The notes beneath the pieces are model-generated. The model did no database searches, was not told the origin of the DNA, and saw only the letters and a program-made list of their open reading frames with translations. The translations under genes were made by a program, and so were the position numbers. 64,000 bases of DNA, taken from contig NZ_AP014564.1 of assembly GCF_002369955.1 (NCBI RefSeq), positions 1,836,612 through 1,900,611 on the forward strand. The letters are read 5' to 3'. This document shows positions 17,492 to 26,618 of the stretch, in pieces; the first letter of the stretch is position 1, and the number at the start of each line of letters is the position of its first letter. Source of the DNA: Ichthyobacterium seriolicida (GTDB lineage Bacteria > Bacteroidota > Bacteroidia > Flavobacteriales > Ichthyobacteriaceae).

Positions 17492-18673
17492 CTATGCCTT
17501 ATGCATCTTTTTACTCCCCTTGTATATCTCGTATTTTGCCAATCTGCACTCTAGTTTTCCATTAAATAACTTTATCCTTTTAGAAGTCCTTAGGCCGAGA
17601 TGCTTTAAACCTTTCAACTCTAACATGATCAACCAGGCGTGGACGTTTTCATATCCCTTTTTTAGAGTATCTCCTATCATCTTATAAAAACTCTCCACCT
17701 CTACGCTCAATCTCTCTCCATATGGAGGATTGAAAATCAATGTATAAAAAGAATCATCTTTTTTTTCTGACATGAAAAAGTCTTTTTTATAAACCTCTAT
17801 ATATCCGTCTAATAGAGCATTTCTAATATTAGAATTTGCTTTTTCTACTACATATTTACTTTTGTCATAACCTATTATCTTATGCTTTAGCTCCACCTCT
17901 TTGTTCAAGGCATGATCTTTTATTTTATCAAATAAATCTAAATCAAAATCATTCCATCTCTCAAAAGAAAATTCCTTTCTGTGAATATTTGCAGGAATAT
18001 TCATAGCTATCATAGCTGCTTCTATCAAGAAGGTTCCAGAACCACACATTGGGTCCAAAAGAGGAGTATCCCCTTTCCAACGGGTTAGCAAGATAATCCC
18101 AGCTGCCAAAACCTCATTTATAGGAGCTGTTGTCGACTCTGTCTTATAGCCCCTCTTATGCAGAGATTCTCCAGAGCTATCCAATGATATAGTACAAGTT
18201 TCTTTGTGGAGATGAATATGTATTCTCAAATCAGGAGAATCTTTATCTACACTAGGTCGTCGACCTGTATTTTCTAAAAACCTATCTACTATAGCGTCTT
18301 TTGTCCTTTGAGAGAGATACTGAGTGTGACTAAAGGAAAAAGCTTCTGACAATACAGAATCGACCAGTATAGTATTATCTTCATTTATGTAATCTTCCCA
18401 CACTATAGCTTTTACCTTCTTGTAAAAATCCCCCTCACTTCTAATCTTAAAAACACATATGGGCTTTAAAATCTTCAGAGCTGTTCTCAAGCATAAATTA
18501 GCTTTATACATGAAGCCTATATCTCCGTAAAAACTGACATTCCTAATGCCTACCTCTATATTAAAAGCTCCTAAGTTGCTCAATTCATCAGCTAATACAT
18601 CCTCTAATCCATAGAGTGTCTTAGCTATCATTTTATAATTTTTCATAATTATATTGCCATTACTATTACTCAT
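17492..18673 (-). CDS. THUMP-domain 23S rRNA guanine methyltransferase (RlmL N-domain type)
   Basis: The 393-residue protein has an N-terminal ferredoxin-like/THUMP region (about 10-165) and a SAM methyltransferase domain with DPMCGSGTFLIEAAMIA near residue 205 and a catalytic NPPYGERL near 315. This matches the single-domain RlmL/YpsC family, which makes N2-methylguanosine in 23S rRNA. A start at the internal Met (MKNYKMIAKTL) is equally plausible, because the first nine residues are atypical. It lies two bases upstream of priA. Confidence 0.85.
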   Translation of the reverse strand: MSNSNGNIIMKNYKMIAKTLYGLEDVLADELSNLGAFNIEVGIRNVSFYGDIGFMYKANLCLRTALKILKPICVFKIRSEGDFYKKVKAIVWEDYINEDNTILVDSVLSEAFSFSHTQYLSQRTKDAIVDRFLENTGRRPSVDKDSPDLRIHIHLHKETCTISLDSSGESLHKRGYKTESTTAPINEVLAAGIILLTRWKGDTPLLDPMCGSGTFLIEAAMIAMNIPANIHRKEFSFERWNDFDLDLFDKIKDHALNKEVELKHKIIGYDKSKYVVEKANSNIRNALLDGYIEVYKKDFFMSEKKDDSFYTLIFNPPYGERLSVEVESFYKMIGDTLKKGYENVHAWLIMLELKGLKHLGLRTSKRIKLFNGKLECRLAKYEIYKGSKKMHKA

Positions 18674-18789
18674 CCTTTAAAATGAGTAAATTTTTAAAAT
18701 TCAAAGTATATGTTTTAAGTTCAGATTTTGGAGATTAAGGAACCTAGCTCTAATTTCAGTATAACTTTAACCAATAAAAAAATCAACTG

Positions 18790-18797
18790 CAAAGCTA
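18790..18797 (-). promoter_or_regulatory. Candidate -7 box TAGCTTTG for the methyltransferase-priA pair
   Basis: TAGCTTTG on the minus strand fits TAnnTTTG, 117 bases before the start at 18673. The leader would be long and no -33 TTG sits at a good spacing, so this is weak. The rest of the 300-base gap 18674-18973 holds only the ald promoter. Confidence 0.3.
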
Positions 18798-18819
18798 TAT
18801 AAAGGCTTATCAAATACCT

Positions 18820-18847
18820 TTGACAGAACAAAATTAGGGTAATTTTG
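18820..18847 (+). promoter_or_regulatory. Promoter for ald-tatD-trmD: TTG-N17-TAATTTTG
   Basis: TTG at 18820-18822 and TAATTTTG at 18840-18847 are separated by 17 bases, within the spacing reported for Flavobacterium promoters (TTG, 17-23 bases, TAnnTTTG). A second -7-like TACCTTTG overlaps at 18815-18822. The leader would be about 120 bases. Confidence 0.5.
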
Positions 18848-18973
18848 ATTAACTATTGTAAATTGCGGCGTTTCAAATTTAAACCATCTCAATAGCACAA
18901 TTTACCTGTGCTAAAATATTGAGTTGTTATAATTGATAGTCTTTTTGAAAAACACTTTAACTCTAAATATATT

Positions 18974-20086
18974 ATGAAAATAGGTATTCCAAAAGAACTT
19001 AAAAACAATGAAAATAGAGTAGCTATGACTCCCTCTGGAATTATAGAATTACTAAAATACCAACATCAGGTATATGTACAGTCCTCAGCCGGGATTAACA
19101 GCGGAATTACAGATGAAGAATACATAAATGCAGGAGCTACAATATTGCCTACCATAGAAGATGTATATTCTAAATCAGATATGATAATAAAGGTAAAAGA
19201 ACCTATTGAATACGAATATCCCTTGGTAAAAGAGAATCAATTGTTGTTTACTTACTTTCATTTTGCATCTTCCAAATCTCTTTTAGATGCCATGATAAAA
19301 AGTAATTCTGTCTGTTTGGCCTATGAAACTGTAGAAAAGTCCGACAGAAGTTTACCTCTACTCGCTCCCATGTCTGAAATAGCAGGGAGAATGGCAGCTC
19401 AACAAGGAGCTAAGTATTTGGAAAAACCTCTCAAAGGAAAAGGGATGTTATTAGGTGGAGTGCCTGGAGTAAAGCCAGCAAAAGTACTGGTATTAGGCGG
19501 TGGAATAGTAGGAACTCAAGCGGCAAAAATAGCAGCTGGCTTTGGAGCTAACGTAACTATCATGGATATTTCTTTAGAGAGACTGAGAAGATTAGAAGAA
19601 ATTTTACCAGCAAATGTGTTTACTGAAATGTCTAATAAGTACAATATTGAAAAAAATATAAAAACATCTGATCTTATCATAGGAGCTGTTTTAACCCCAG
19701 GAGCTAAAGCACCTCACTTAATAACTAGAGATATGCTAAAACAAATGAGACCTAAAACGGTAATAGTCGACGTATCGGTAGATCAAGGGGGATGTATAGA
19801 AACTGGTTCTCCTACAACACACGAAGATCCAATATTTATAATAGATGATATAATCCACTATTGTGTGACTAATATGCCAGGAGCCGTTCCATATACCTCA
19901 ACAATAGCACTGACTAATGCTACTTTACCTTATATTATACAATTGGCAAATAAAAATTGGAAAGATGCCTGCAAGGAAAATAAAGAATTAAAAAAAGGAT
20001 TAAATGTAATAAAAGGGGAAATAGTATATGAAGCAGTATCCCAAGCATTTAATATGCCTTATAGCAATGTAGAAAACTTTTTGTAG
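18974..20086 (+). CDS. ald: Alanine dehydrogenase
   Basis: The 370-residue protein starts MKIGIPKELKNNENRVAMTP, the family signature with the substrate-binding Arg. It has catalytic residues in YFHFASS and the Rossmann motif VLVLGGGIVGTQAAKIAAGFGA near 170-190. The segment VDVSVDQGGCIETGSPTTHEDP is also diagnostic. The enzyme interconverts L-alanine and pyruvate with NAD and ammonia. The next gene starts on the base after its stop, so the operon ald-tatD-trmD is tight. Confidence 0.95.
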   Translation: MKIGIPKELKNNENRVAMTPSGIIELLKYQHQVYVQSSAGINSGITDEEYINAGATILPTIEDVYSKSDMIIKVKEPIEYEYPLVKENQLLFTYFHFASSKSLLDAMIKSNSVCLAYETVEKSDRSLPLLAPMSEIAGRMAAQQGAKYLEKPLKGKGMLLGGVPGVKPAKVLVLGGGIVGTQAAKIAAGFGANVTIMDISLERLRRLEEILPANVFTEMSNKYNIEKNIKTSDLIIGAVLTPGAKAPHLITRDMLKQMRPKTVIVDVSVDQGGCIETGSPTTHEDPIFIIDDIIHYCVTNMPGAVPYTSTIALTNATLPYIIQLANKNWKDACKENKELKKGLNVIKGEIVYEAVSQAFNMPYSNVENFL

Positions 20087-20869
20087 ATGTACTTCATAGA
20101 TACTCATTCGCATTTATATCTTGAACAATTTGATCTAGATAGGGATGAAATAATTGATAGAAGTATAAAAGCTGGTATTCATAAAATATATTTACCGTCT
20201 ATATCTGGTGATTATATAGATAAAATGCTTTCACTAGAAAATAGATATCCAAATAACTGCTTTGCCATGATAGGACTGCATCCCTGTTATGTAAAAGATG
20301 ATGTAGATAAAGAATTAGATATAGTAAGAAAATGGCTATTAGATAGGGATTTCATAGCCATAGGAGAGATAGGGATGGATAAACATTGGGATACCACTTA
20401 TATAAAAGAGCAGGAAAGGGCTTTTATCGAACAGATAAGATTGGCTAAAGAGATAAATAAACCCATTGTCATACACTGTAGAGAGGCTTTTGATGAAATC
20501 TTCAAAGTCTTAGATAAAGAAAGTGATAATAGATTAAAAGGCGTTTTTCATTGTTTTTCTGGAAACTTAGAACAAGCTCAAAGAGTTTTATCATACGGAT
20601 TAAAAATAGGCATAGGAGGTATAGTGACATTTAAAAACGGTGGACTAGATAAATTTTTAGATAAAATACCAATAGAAAACATAGTATTAGAAACAGACTC
20701 TCCCTATTTAGCACCAAACCCATATAGGGGAAAGAGAAATGAAACCTGTTATCTAATAGAAATAGCTAATAAAGTAGCTTCATTGTATAGTCTACCTATA
20801 GAGGAAGTTATGAATATAACTAGAGAAAACAGTGAACAGTTATTTCAACCAAACGACAATATAAAATGA
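20087..20869 (+). CDS. tatD: TatD-family metal-dependent hydrolase
   Basis: The 260-residue TIM-barrel protein shows the TatD metal ligands: DTHSHL at the N-terminus, GEIGMD (Glu), PIVIHCREA (His), GVFHCFSG (His) and [10 protein letters not shown] (Asp). Members are 3'-5' exonucleases or D-aminoacyl-tRNA deacylase-like enzymes. Its ATG directly follows the ald stop and its end overlaps trmD by 4 bases, so translation is probably coupled. Confidence 0.9.
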   Translation: MYFIDTHSHLYLEQFDLDRDEIIDRSIKAGIHKIYLPSISGDYIDKMLSLENRYPNNCFAMIGLHPCYVKDDVDKELDIVRKWLLDRDFIAIGEIGMDKHWDTTYIKEQERAFIEQIRLAKEINKPIVIHCREAFDEIFKVLDKESDNRLKGVFHCFSGNLEQAQRVLSYGLKIGIGGIVTFKNGGLDKFLDKIPIENIVLETDSPYLAPNPYRGKRNETCYLIEIANKVASLYSLPIEEVMNITRENSEQLFQPNDNIK

Positions 20870-21546
20870 GGATAGATATAATTACAGCTATACCTCAATT
20901 ATTAGATAGTTTTTTTGGAAACTCTATAATTAAGAGGGCCATAGATAAGAAAATAGTTGAGATAAAGATCCACAATTTAAGGGATTATTCTAATAATAAA
21001 TACAAGCAAATAGACGACTATCAATTTGGAGGAGGATCTGGAATGGTTCTAATGATAGAGCCCATAGACAAGTGCATAGATATGTTAAAAAGCCAGAGAG
21101 AATACGATGAAATAATATATATGACTCCTGATGCAAAAATTCTAGAACAGTCTATGTGTAATAAATTATCTATTAAAAAAAATATAATAATACTGTGTGG
21201 TCATTATAAAGGAATAGATCAAAGAATAAGAGATAATATTATCACCTTGGAGATTTCTATAGGAAATTTTGTGTTGTCTGGAGGAGAATTAGCGGCTGCT
21301 ATTTTAACAGACAGCATAGTTAGGTTAATTCCTAATGTGTTGGGAGATGGCACCTCTGCTCTTAGCGATTCATTTCAAGACGGTTTGTTATCAGCACCAA
21401 TATATACTCGTCCATCTGAATACAAAGGACAAAAAGTTCCCGAAATATTACTATCGGGAGATCAAAAAAAAATAGATGAATGGAGAACCTCCAAATCTAT
21501 AGAAAGAACTAAAATCCTAAGACCCGAATTACTAAAAGACGATTAA
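20866..21546 (+). CDS. trmD: tRNA (guanine37-N1)-methyltransferase
   Basis: The 226 residues contain the SPOUT knot signatures of Trm[38 protein letters not shown] and [17 protein letters not shown], then the flexible linker and [20 protein letters not shown]. It methylates G37 next to the anticodon and prevents frameshifting. The start overlaps tatD by ATGA. The operon ends at the hairpin at 21551-21589. Confidence 0.95.
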   Translation: MRIDIITAIPQLLDSFFGNSIIKRAIDKKIVEIKIHNLRDYSNNKYKQIDDYQFGGGSGMVLMIEPIDKCIDMLKSQREYDEIIYMTPDAKILEQSMCNKLSIKKNIIILCGHYKGIDQRIRDNIITLEISIGNFVLSGGELAAAILTDSIVRLIPNVLGDGTSALSDSFQDGLLSAPIYTRPSEYKGQKVPEILLSGDQKKIDEWRTSKSIERTKILRPELLKDD

Positions 21547-21550
21547 TATA

Positions 21551-21596
21551 ATTTATACAGACACTATCGTGAAAAGCATCTGTATAAATAAAAAAT
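21551..21596. terminator. Convergent terminator between trmD and map
   Basis: ATTTATACAGA at 21551-21561 pairs with TCTGTATAAAT at 21579-21589, followed by an A-rich stretch. It lies between the convergent trmD and map genes and overlaps the end of map. Confidence 0.7.
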
Positions 21597-22393
21597 CACC
21601 TAAACTCAGACTCTTCATCAGAGATGATTCCCAAGGCCTCATATATATAGTCGAAAGTAGATAACAACCTAGGCTCTCCATCTATTATGGCTACATTGTG
21701 CTCAAAATGAGCAGACATGCTCCCATCTAATGTTTTTATAGTCCAGTCATCTATGGATTTTATCTTATGAGTTCCCATATTTATCATAGGCTCTATGGCT
21801 ATGACCATTCCCTCTTTTATCTTTTTGCCCTTTCCCCTTCTCCCGTAGTTGGGAACTTGAGGATCTTCGTGCATCTCCCTGCCTAGGCCATGCCCTACTA
21901 ATTCTCTAACTACTCCATAACCATTTTTTTCACAATGACCTTGAATCGCAAAACCTAAATCTCCTATTCTATTTCCAACTCTGAATTCCCTGATCCCTAA
22001 ATACAGAGATTCTTTGGTTACCTCAATCAGATGTTTTACATCTGATGATACCTCCCCTACTTGAAAAGTATAAGCGTGATCTCCATAAAAACCATTCTTT
22101 AAAACACCACAATCTACAGATAAGATATCACCTTCTTTTAAAAAATTATTATTTGGAACACCGTGAACAACCTGATCGTTAGGAGAAACACATAGAGTAT
22201 TTGGAAAGTCATACAAGCCTAAAAAACCCGGAATAGCCCCGTGATCCCTAATAAACTCTTGTGCTAATTTATCTAAGTGTAAAGTAGTCTGCCCTGGCCT
22301 TATCTCTTTGGCTAACATCCCTAAAGTTTTTGAAACTATTAGAGCACTCTCCCTCATCAACTCTATTTCAGAAGGAGTCTTTATACTAATCAT
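21596..22393 (-). CDS. map: Methionine aminopeptidase, type I
   Basis: The 265-residue pita-bread enzyme has all five metal ligands: Asp in SVDCG, Asp in YGDHAYTF, His in GHGLGREMHEDP, Glu in IAIEPM and Glu in HFEHNVAI. It removes the initiator Met from nascent proteins. It sits 36 bases downstream of guaB on the same strand and may be co-transcribed with it. The start at MISIKTPSEIELM is the usual one for the family. Confidence 0.95.
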   Translation of the reverse strand: MISIKTPSEIELMRESALIVSKTLGMLAKEIRPGQTTLHLDKLAQEFIRDHGAIPGFLGLYDFPNTLCVSPNDQVVHGVPNNNFLKEGDILSVDCGVLKNGFYGDHAYTFQVGEVSSDVKHLIEVTKESLYLGIREFRVGNRIGDLGFAIQGHCEKNGYGVVRELVGHGLGREMHEDPQVPNYGRRGKGKKIKEGMVIAIEPMINMGTHKIKSIDDWTIKTLDGSMSAHFEHNVAIIDGEPRLLSTFDYIYEALGIISDEESEFR

Positions 22394-22429
22394 AATTAAA
22401 TCAAAATATAATTTGAAATCAAAAAAATA

Positions 22430-23908
22430 CTACCTAAAATAATTAGGAGACTCTGCAGTGATTGTAACATTATGGGGATGACTCTCATGAAGACCTGATG
22501 GAGTTATTTTTACAAATTTCGCATTTTTGAGATCTGATATACATCTAGCTCCACAATAACCCATACCCGCTCTAAGACCTCCTATAAATTGATGTATTGT
22601 CTCTCTTAGAGCTCCCTTATAAGGCACCCTTCCAACTATTCCCTCTGGAACTAATTTTTTATTATCGTATTCAAAGGCTTGAAAATATCTGTCTTTGGAT
22701 CCATCTCTCATAGCCTCTAAAGACCCCATTCCTCTGTATATTTTATATTTTCTACCTTCGTATATTGTAGTCTGCCCTGGAGACTCGTTAGTCCCCGCCA
22801 ATAATGATCCTAACATAACTGTATCAGCACCTGCAGCGATTGCCTTGGTTATATCTCCAGTATGACGAATACCTCCATCTCCAATAACTGGAACCCCAGT
22901 GCCTTTTAAAGCATTAGCCACTTCCATTATAGCAGATAATTGAGGATATCCAACCCCACTAACCACACGCGTAGTACATATAGAGCCCGGACCGATTCCC
23001 ACCTTTATAGCATCAGCTCCTAGTTCGAGCAAATACCTGGCTCCCTCTGCAGTAGCTACATTACCCACTATCACATCCATATCTGGGAACTTAGTCTTTA
23101 CCTGATCTAAAACTGAAGCTACGCCCTTTGTATGCCCATGAGCAGTATCTATAACGCATACATCTACACCTGCATTCCTAAGAGCAGTAACTCGATCTAA
23201 AACATCCTCTGTAACCCCTACCGCTGCCGCAACTAACAACCTTCCATACTTATCCTTACTAGCAAGAGGATTTACCTCTAACTTATCTATGTCCCTAAAA
23301 GTAATTAGACCTTTTAGTTTTCCAGACTCCGATACTACAGGCAATTTTTCTATCTTGTATTTCTCTAGTATTGATCCAGCTTTTTTTAGGGAAGTATTCT
23401 CTTGAGTAGTAATTATGTTTTCAGAGGTCATAACCTTTGTAATAGGGCAGTTCATATCACTTTCAAACCTCAAATCCCTATTAGTAACTATACCTATAAG
23501 AGTCATATCTTTCTCTACTATGGGGATGCCTCCAATATTATATTCTTTCATTAATTTTTTAGCATCTCCAACAATAGCATTCTTCTCTAAGGTTATAGGG
23601 TCTAGTATCATTCCCGATTCCGACCTCTTTACCTTCCTAACTTTCTCCGCCTGATCCTCTATGGACATATTTTTATGAAGCACTCCTATACCCCCTTCCC
23701 TCGCTATTGATATGGCCATACTAGACTCAGTAACAGTATCCATAGCAGCAGAGACTATGGGTATGTTTAATTTTACATTTTTGGTAAAATACGTCTCAGT
23801 ATTTACCTCACTGGGTAAAATATCCGAATATGCTGGAATCATAAGAACATCGTCATAAGCTAAGCCTTCTCTTAGTATTTTTTTATCATTTTCTGAAATT
23901 GCTGACAT
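22430..23908 (-). CDS. guaB: IMP dehydrogenase
   Basis: The 492-residue protein has the N-terminal barrel start ([14 protein letters not shown]), a pair of CBS domains at about 95-210, the catalytic loop [17 protein letters not shown] with the active Cys near 305, and a flap with the Arg-Tyr pair (ERYF region, here KDRYFQAFE and GRVPYKG). It converts IMP to XMP in guanine nucleotide synthesis. It is divergent from the HIT gene, with a candidate promoter in the 125-base gap. Confidence 0.96.
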   Translation of the reverse strand: MSAISENDKKILREGLAYDDVLMIPAYSDILPSEVNTETYFTKNVKLNIPIVSAAMDTVTESSMAISIAREGGIGVLHKNMSIEDQAEKVRKVKRSESGMILDPITLEKNAIVGDAKKLMKEYNIGGIPIVEKDMTLIGIVTNRDLRFESDMNCPITKVMTSENIITTQENTSLKKAGSILEKYKIEKLPVVSESGKLKGLITFRDIDKLEVNPLASKDKYGRLLVAAAVGVTEDVLDRVTALRNAGVDVCVIDTAHGHTKGVASVLDQVKTKFPDMDVIVGNVATAEGARYLLELGADAIKVGIGPGSICTTRVVSGVGYPQLSAIMEVANALKGTGVPVIGDGGIRHTGDITKAIAAGADTVMLGSLLAGTNESPGQTTIYEGRKYKIYRGMGSLEAMRDGSKDRYFQAFEYDNKKLVPEGIVGRVPYKGALRETIHQFIGGLRAGMGYCGARCISDLKNAKFVKITPSGLHESHPHNVTITAESPNYFR

Positions 23909-23934
23909 ATTTCTTTTTTTTAATTTTGTTACTT

Positions 23935-23957
23935 AGCGTGGGTGACACGCAAAAATA
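23935..23957 (-). promoter_or_regulatory. guaB -7 box TATTTTTG with an adjoining hairpin
   Basis: TATTTTTG on the minus strand (23950-23957) fits TAnnTTTG, 42 bases before guaB. Directly after it lies a small hairpin, GCGTG with CACGC (23936-23950), which would sit at the very start of the transcript. Whether the hairpin regulates anything is unknown. Confidence 0.4.
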
Positions 23958-24033
23958 ATTTTTAATTTTGTTAAAATAAAATTCTAGCTTTACCACTATC
24001 TACTAGATCTATAATTGTATATCACTCAATAAT

Positions 24034-24546
24034 ATGGCTTCAATATTTACTCGTATAATAAAAGGAGAATTAAACTCGTTTAAGATATTTGAAGATGATG
24101 ACTATTTTGCTTTTTTAGATGCCTTCCCCGTAACTAAAGGACATACTTTAGTGGTTCCTAAAAAGGAAGTCGATTATTTATTCGACTTGGATGACAAGAC
24201 ATATATAGGTTTAATGCTCATCTCTAAGAAAATAGCCGTAGCCATGAAAAAAGTTATCCCCTGTAAAAAAATATCCATAATAGTTCAAGGACTTGAAGTG
24301 CCCCATGCACATGTACATCTAATACCTTTTAATAAACAGTCTGATCTAAATTTCTCCAATAAAATACCTGTCACAGATATTGATTTCAAAAAAATTTCTG
24401 AAGAAATTTCATCAAACATGCCCCATGCACATGTACATCTAATACCTTTTAATAAACAGTCTGATCTAAATTTCTCCAATAAAATACCTGTCACAGATAT
24501 TGATTTCAAAAAAATTTCTGAAGAAATTTCATCAAACATAAAATAA
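24034..24546 (+). CDS. HIT-family protein with duplicated histidine-triad tail
   Basis: The first 129 residues are an ordinary HIT protein (MASIFTRIIKGELNSFKIFEDDDYFAFLDAFPVTKGH...). The histidine triad PHAHVHLIPF starts near residue 90. The last 40 residues, triad included, then occur again because 120 bp are exactly repeated in tandem. Normal HIT proteins of this type have about 130 residues, so this one (170) carries an extra copy. HIT proteins are nucleotide hydrolases or transferases acting on AMP-linked substrates. The first triad alone could make an active site, and the second tail is probably dispensable. Confidence 0.85.
   Translation: MASIFTRIIKGELNSFKIFEDDDYFAFLDAFPVTKGHTLVVPKKEVDYLFDLDDKTYIGLMLISKKIAVAMKKVIPCKKISIIVQGLEVPHAHVHLIPFNKQSDLNFSNKIPVTDIDFKKISEEISSNMPHAHVHLIPFNKQSDLNFSNKIPVTDIDFKKISEEISSNIK
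24299..24539 (+). repeat. Exact 120-bp tandem duplication inside the HIT gene
   Basis: Bases 24301-24419 and 24421-24539 are identical without a single mismatch. The only difference in the unit is its last base, G at 24420 against A at 24540. The unit length is a multiple of three, so the frame is kept. Confidence 0.97.
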
Positions 24547-24605
24547 ATAACTTATAACCTTGATTTTAATAAAAAAATCTCTTTAAAGAACTTATGGGAG
24601 ATATA

Positions 24606-25466
24606 TTATATATCCTTAAAAATTATATAATTCTCTGGATTTACAGGATAATTATTGAGCCACAATTCAAAGTTGAGATATACCTCATCTGACAAAGCAT
24701 TTACAATTCCAGAACTAGCTATTATTTCACCCGTTTCTACAAAATCGCCTCGCTCTTTCTTTAAAACAACATTGTTCCTGTATATAGAAATAAAATTTTG
24801 TTTGTGTTTTATAACAATAATAAAGCCATTTTCTAAAGTCCAATCAGTTAATAAAACAACTCCATCAGCTACTGATTTTACAGGAGAATTAGCCTCACAG
24901 GATATACTTACGTAAGGACTATTTTTAATATCATATTTTTTTATGACATTTCCCTTTATAGGAGAAAAAAATACTATATCGCTATATTTTCCCTCATCTT
25001 TAAAAAGATTATACTGATCGCTAATTTCTACTTCTTTTCTAAATTCTAATTCTCCTTCTTTTATAGACAAATCTATATTATTGGACATTTGTTTTTTTAA
25101 TTCTTGTTCATCTATCTCACTATCTATTTCTATAGAATCTTTTAAGATTTTCTTTATACTGTTAATGTAATTAGTATTTAGTGAGACCTCTTTATCCAAA
25201 AAATCTATTTTTTCTATTGTAGAAAAAGCTTTTCGTCTAATTCCTCCTGAATCATAACCTGGTATATATTCCTTAAGATTAGTAAAAGCTATAAATATAG
25301 AAGTTATAGATACTATAAGTATTACAGAAATAAAACAAAGTAACAAAACATATAAAGGCTTTATTTTTATAGAAATCCTCTCCTTTAGAGTATCCCCATT
25401 TACAACTGAAAATATGTAGGGATGTAGGATTTTTTTTAAAAATATCTTTAATTTATTACTTATCAC
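24606..25466 (-). CDS. Membrane-anchored degenerate M23 (LytM-like) protein
   Basis: The 286-residue protein has one N-terminal membrane segment (PLYVLLLCFISVILIVSITSIFIA, about residues 37-60), a helical region and a C-terminal LytM fold (FFSPIKGNVIKKYDI...VKSVADGVVLLTDW...IVIKHK...VYLNFELWLNNYPVNPENYI). The zinc ligands of active M23 enzymes (H-x-x-x-D and H-x-H) are not visible: the last motif reads YLNFELW where active enzymes usually have a His-x-His. It is therefore probably a non-catalytic activator or scaffold of murein hydrolases, in the manner of EnvC or NlpD. That role is inference. Confidence 0.75.
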   Translation of the reverse strand: MISNKLKIFLKKILHPYIFSVVNGDTLKERISIKIKPLYVLLLCFISVILIVSITSIFIAFTNLKEYIPGYDSGGIRRKAFSTIEKIDFLDKEVSLNTNYINSIKKILKDSIEIDSEIDEQELKKQMSNNIDLSIKEGELEFRKEVEISDQYNLFKDEGKYSDIVFFSPIKGNVIKKYDIKNSPYVSISCEANSPVKSVADGVVLLTDWTLENGFIIVIKHKQNFISIYRNNVVLKKERGDFVETGEIIASSGIVNALSDEVYLNFELWLNNYPVNPENYIIFKDI

Positions 25467-25575
25467 TAGTAACTATATAAATACCTCTCTCTATAAAAAG
25501 AGATATATTTAATTTGGAAAGATTTAAAAAAAAAATACTCTTCAAAAAAAAACAATGAAGAGTACAATTTATAAG

Positions 25576-25649
25576 CTCCCCCTCTTGGGCTCGAACCAAG
25601 GACCCTCTGATTAACAGTCAGATGCTCTAACCAACTGAGCTAAGGAGGA
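25576..25649 (-). tRNA. tRNA-Asn (anticodon GTT)
   Basis: The minus strand folds as a cloverleaf: acceptor TCCTCCT with AGGGGGA (one G-U pair), D-arm AGCTCAGTTGGTTAGAGC, anticodon stem TCTGA/TCAGA around CTGTTAA giving anticodon GTT, and T-arm CTTGGTTCGAGCCCAAG. CCA is not encoded. It lies alone between the LytM-like gene and the SPFH gene. Confidence 0.95.
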
Positions 25650-25669
25650 ATAATATTTTTAAATTAAAA

Positions 25670-26518
25670 TCACTGATTCCCTAAAATTATCGGCATACCA
25701 GACTTTCCAGCCCCTATTACAATCACCTTTGAATTATTAGACTCAGATAATTTTAAAGTCGCCTCAATTCCTTTCTCAGTAAGAATCTTATCAGTCAAAG
25801 ACTCATTCAATATACGATTTGCCTTAGCTTTACCCTCAGCATATATCCTCTGACGCTCTGCTTCTTGTCTCGCTTTGGATAATTTAAACTCATACTCTAA
25901 AGACTCTTGCTCTTGCCTTAACTTATTTTCTATAGCAGACTTTATCGCTGGAGGAAGAGTAACATCCCTAATCAATATCTTATTTAACTGAACATACTGA
26001 CCGTCTAGAATAACTTTAGTATCGTCATATATTTCATCTTGGATATCATCTCTCTTAACAGAATAAATCTGTTCAGGAGTATAACGACCTATAACGCTAC
26101 GAGTAGCAGATCTTATAGACGGCTTTATCACTCTATCGAGATAATTCATCCCCTTCTCCTTATGCAAAAGAGGAAGATTTTTAAAATGCGGCTGATACCA
26201 ACAAGAAATATCTAAAGTTATTTGTAACCCATTAGAAGATAAAACAACCATCTTATCCAACACCTCCTGTTGCCTAACTTCATAGATAAACATCTCATTC
26301 CAAGGAGCTATAAAATGAAACCCCTCACTATAAGTTGTACTAACATCTACCCCATCAGAAAACTTACGAAACAAGACCCCAGCTTCACCAGACTTTATAG
26401 TAACTGTCATCTTAGACCAAAAGATTGTTACAAAAATTACAACTGCACCGAGTAAAAATAAAACCTTTTTTATTCCAGAAGGAATATTCACAATCTGATC
26501 CCTGTTATAGTTATTCAT
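25670..26518 (-). CDS. Prohibitin-like SPFH/band 7 membrane protein
   Basis: The 282-residue protein has one N-terminal membrane helix (VLFLLGAVVIFVTIFW), then the band 7 domain (IKSGEAGVLFRKFSDGV...EGFHFIAPWNEMFIYEVRQQE...RDVTLPPAIKSAIENKLRQEQESLEYEF) and a charged coiled-coil tail with EAERQRIYAEGKAKANRI. This is the prohibitin subgroup. Such proteins form large membrane ring assemblies linked to membrane quality control and protease regulation. The exact partner here is not evident. A -7 box lies at 26571-26578. Confidence 0.88.
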   Translation of the reverse strand: MNNYNRDQIVNIPSGIKKVLFLLGAVVIFVTIFWSKMTVTIKSGEAGVLFRKFSDGVDVSTTYSEGFHFIAPWNEMFIYEVRQQEVLDKMVVLSSNGLQITLDISCWYQPHFKNLPLLHKEKGMNYLDRVIKPSIRSATRSVIGRYTPEQIYSVKRDDIQDEIYDDTKVILDGQYVQLNKILIRDVTLPPAIKSAIENKLRQEQESLEYEFKLSKARQEAERQRIYAEGKAKANRILNESLTDKILTEKGIEATLKLSESNNSKVIVIGAGKSGMPIILGNQ

Positions 26519-26570
26519 ACTAACGTATTAATCATGCTTAGAGCATTACCACTCATAAACTTAACGGCTG

Positions 26571-26578
26571 CAAAGATA
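26571..26578 (-). promoter_or_regulatory. -7 box TATCTTTG for the SPFH gene
   Basis: TATCTTTG on the minus strand fits TAnnTTTG, 53 bases before the start. It lies in the 100-base gap after gldN, consistent with a new transcription unit there. Confidence 0.4.
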
Positions 26579-26618
26579 TAAATAAAAATCATTTGAAACA
26601 GTATTAATTTTATAATAT

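Noticed and set aside
21562-21571. Shared ACTATCG text with 49706 and 63340 as a further dispersed repeat
   Set aside because: Only about ten bases match and at 21562 it lies in a terminator loop; likely chance.
24285-24539. Minus-strand frame of 84 residues inside the HIT gene
   Set aside because: It only exists because of the 120-bp duplication; the plus frame has the HIT motif and a normal start.
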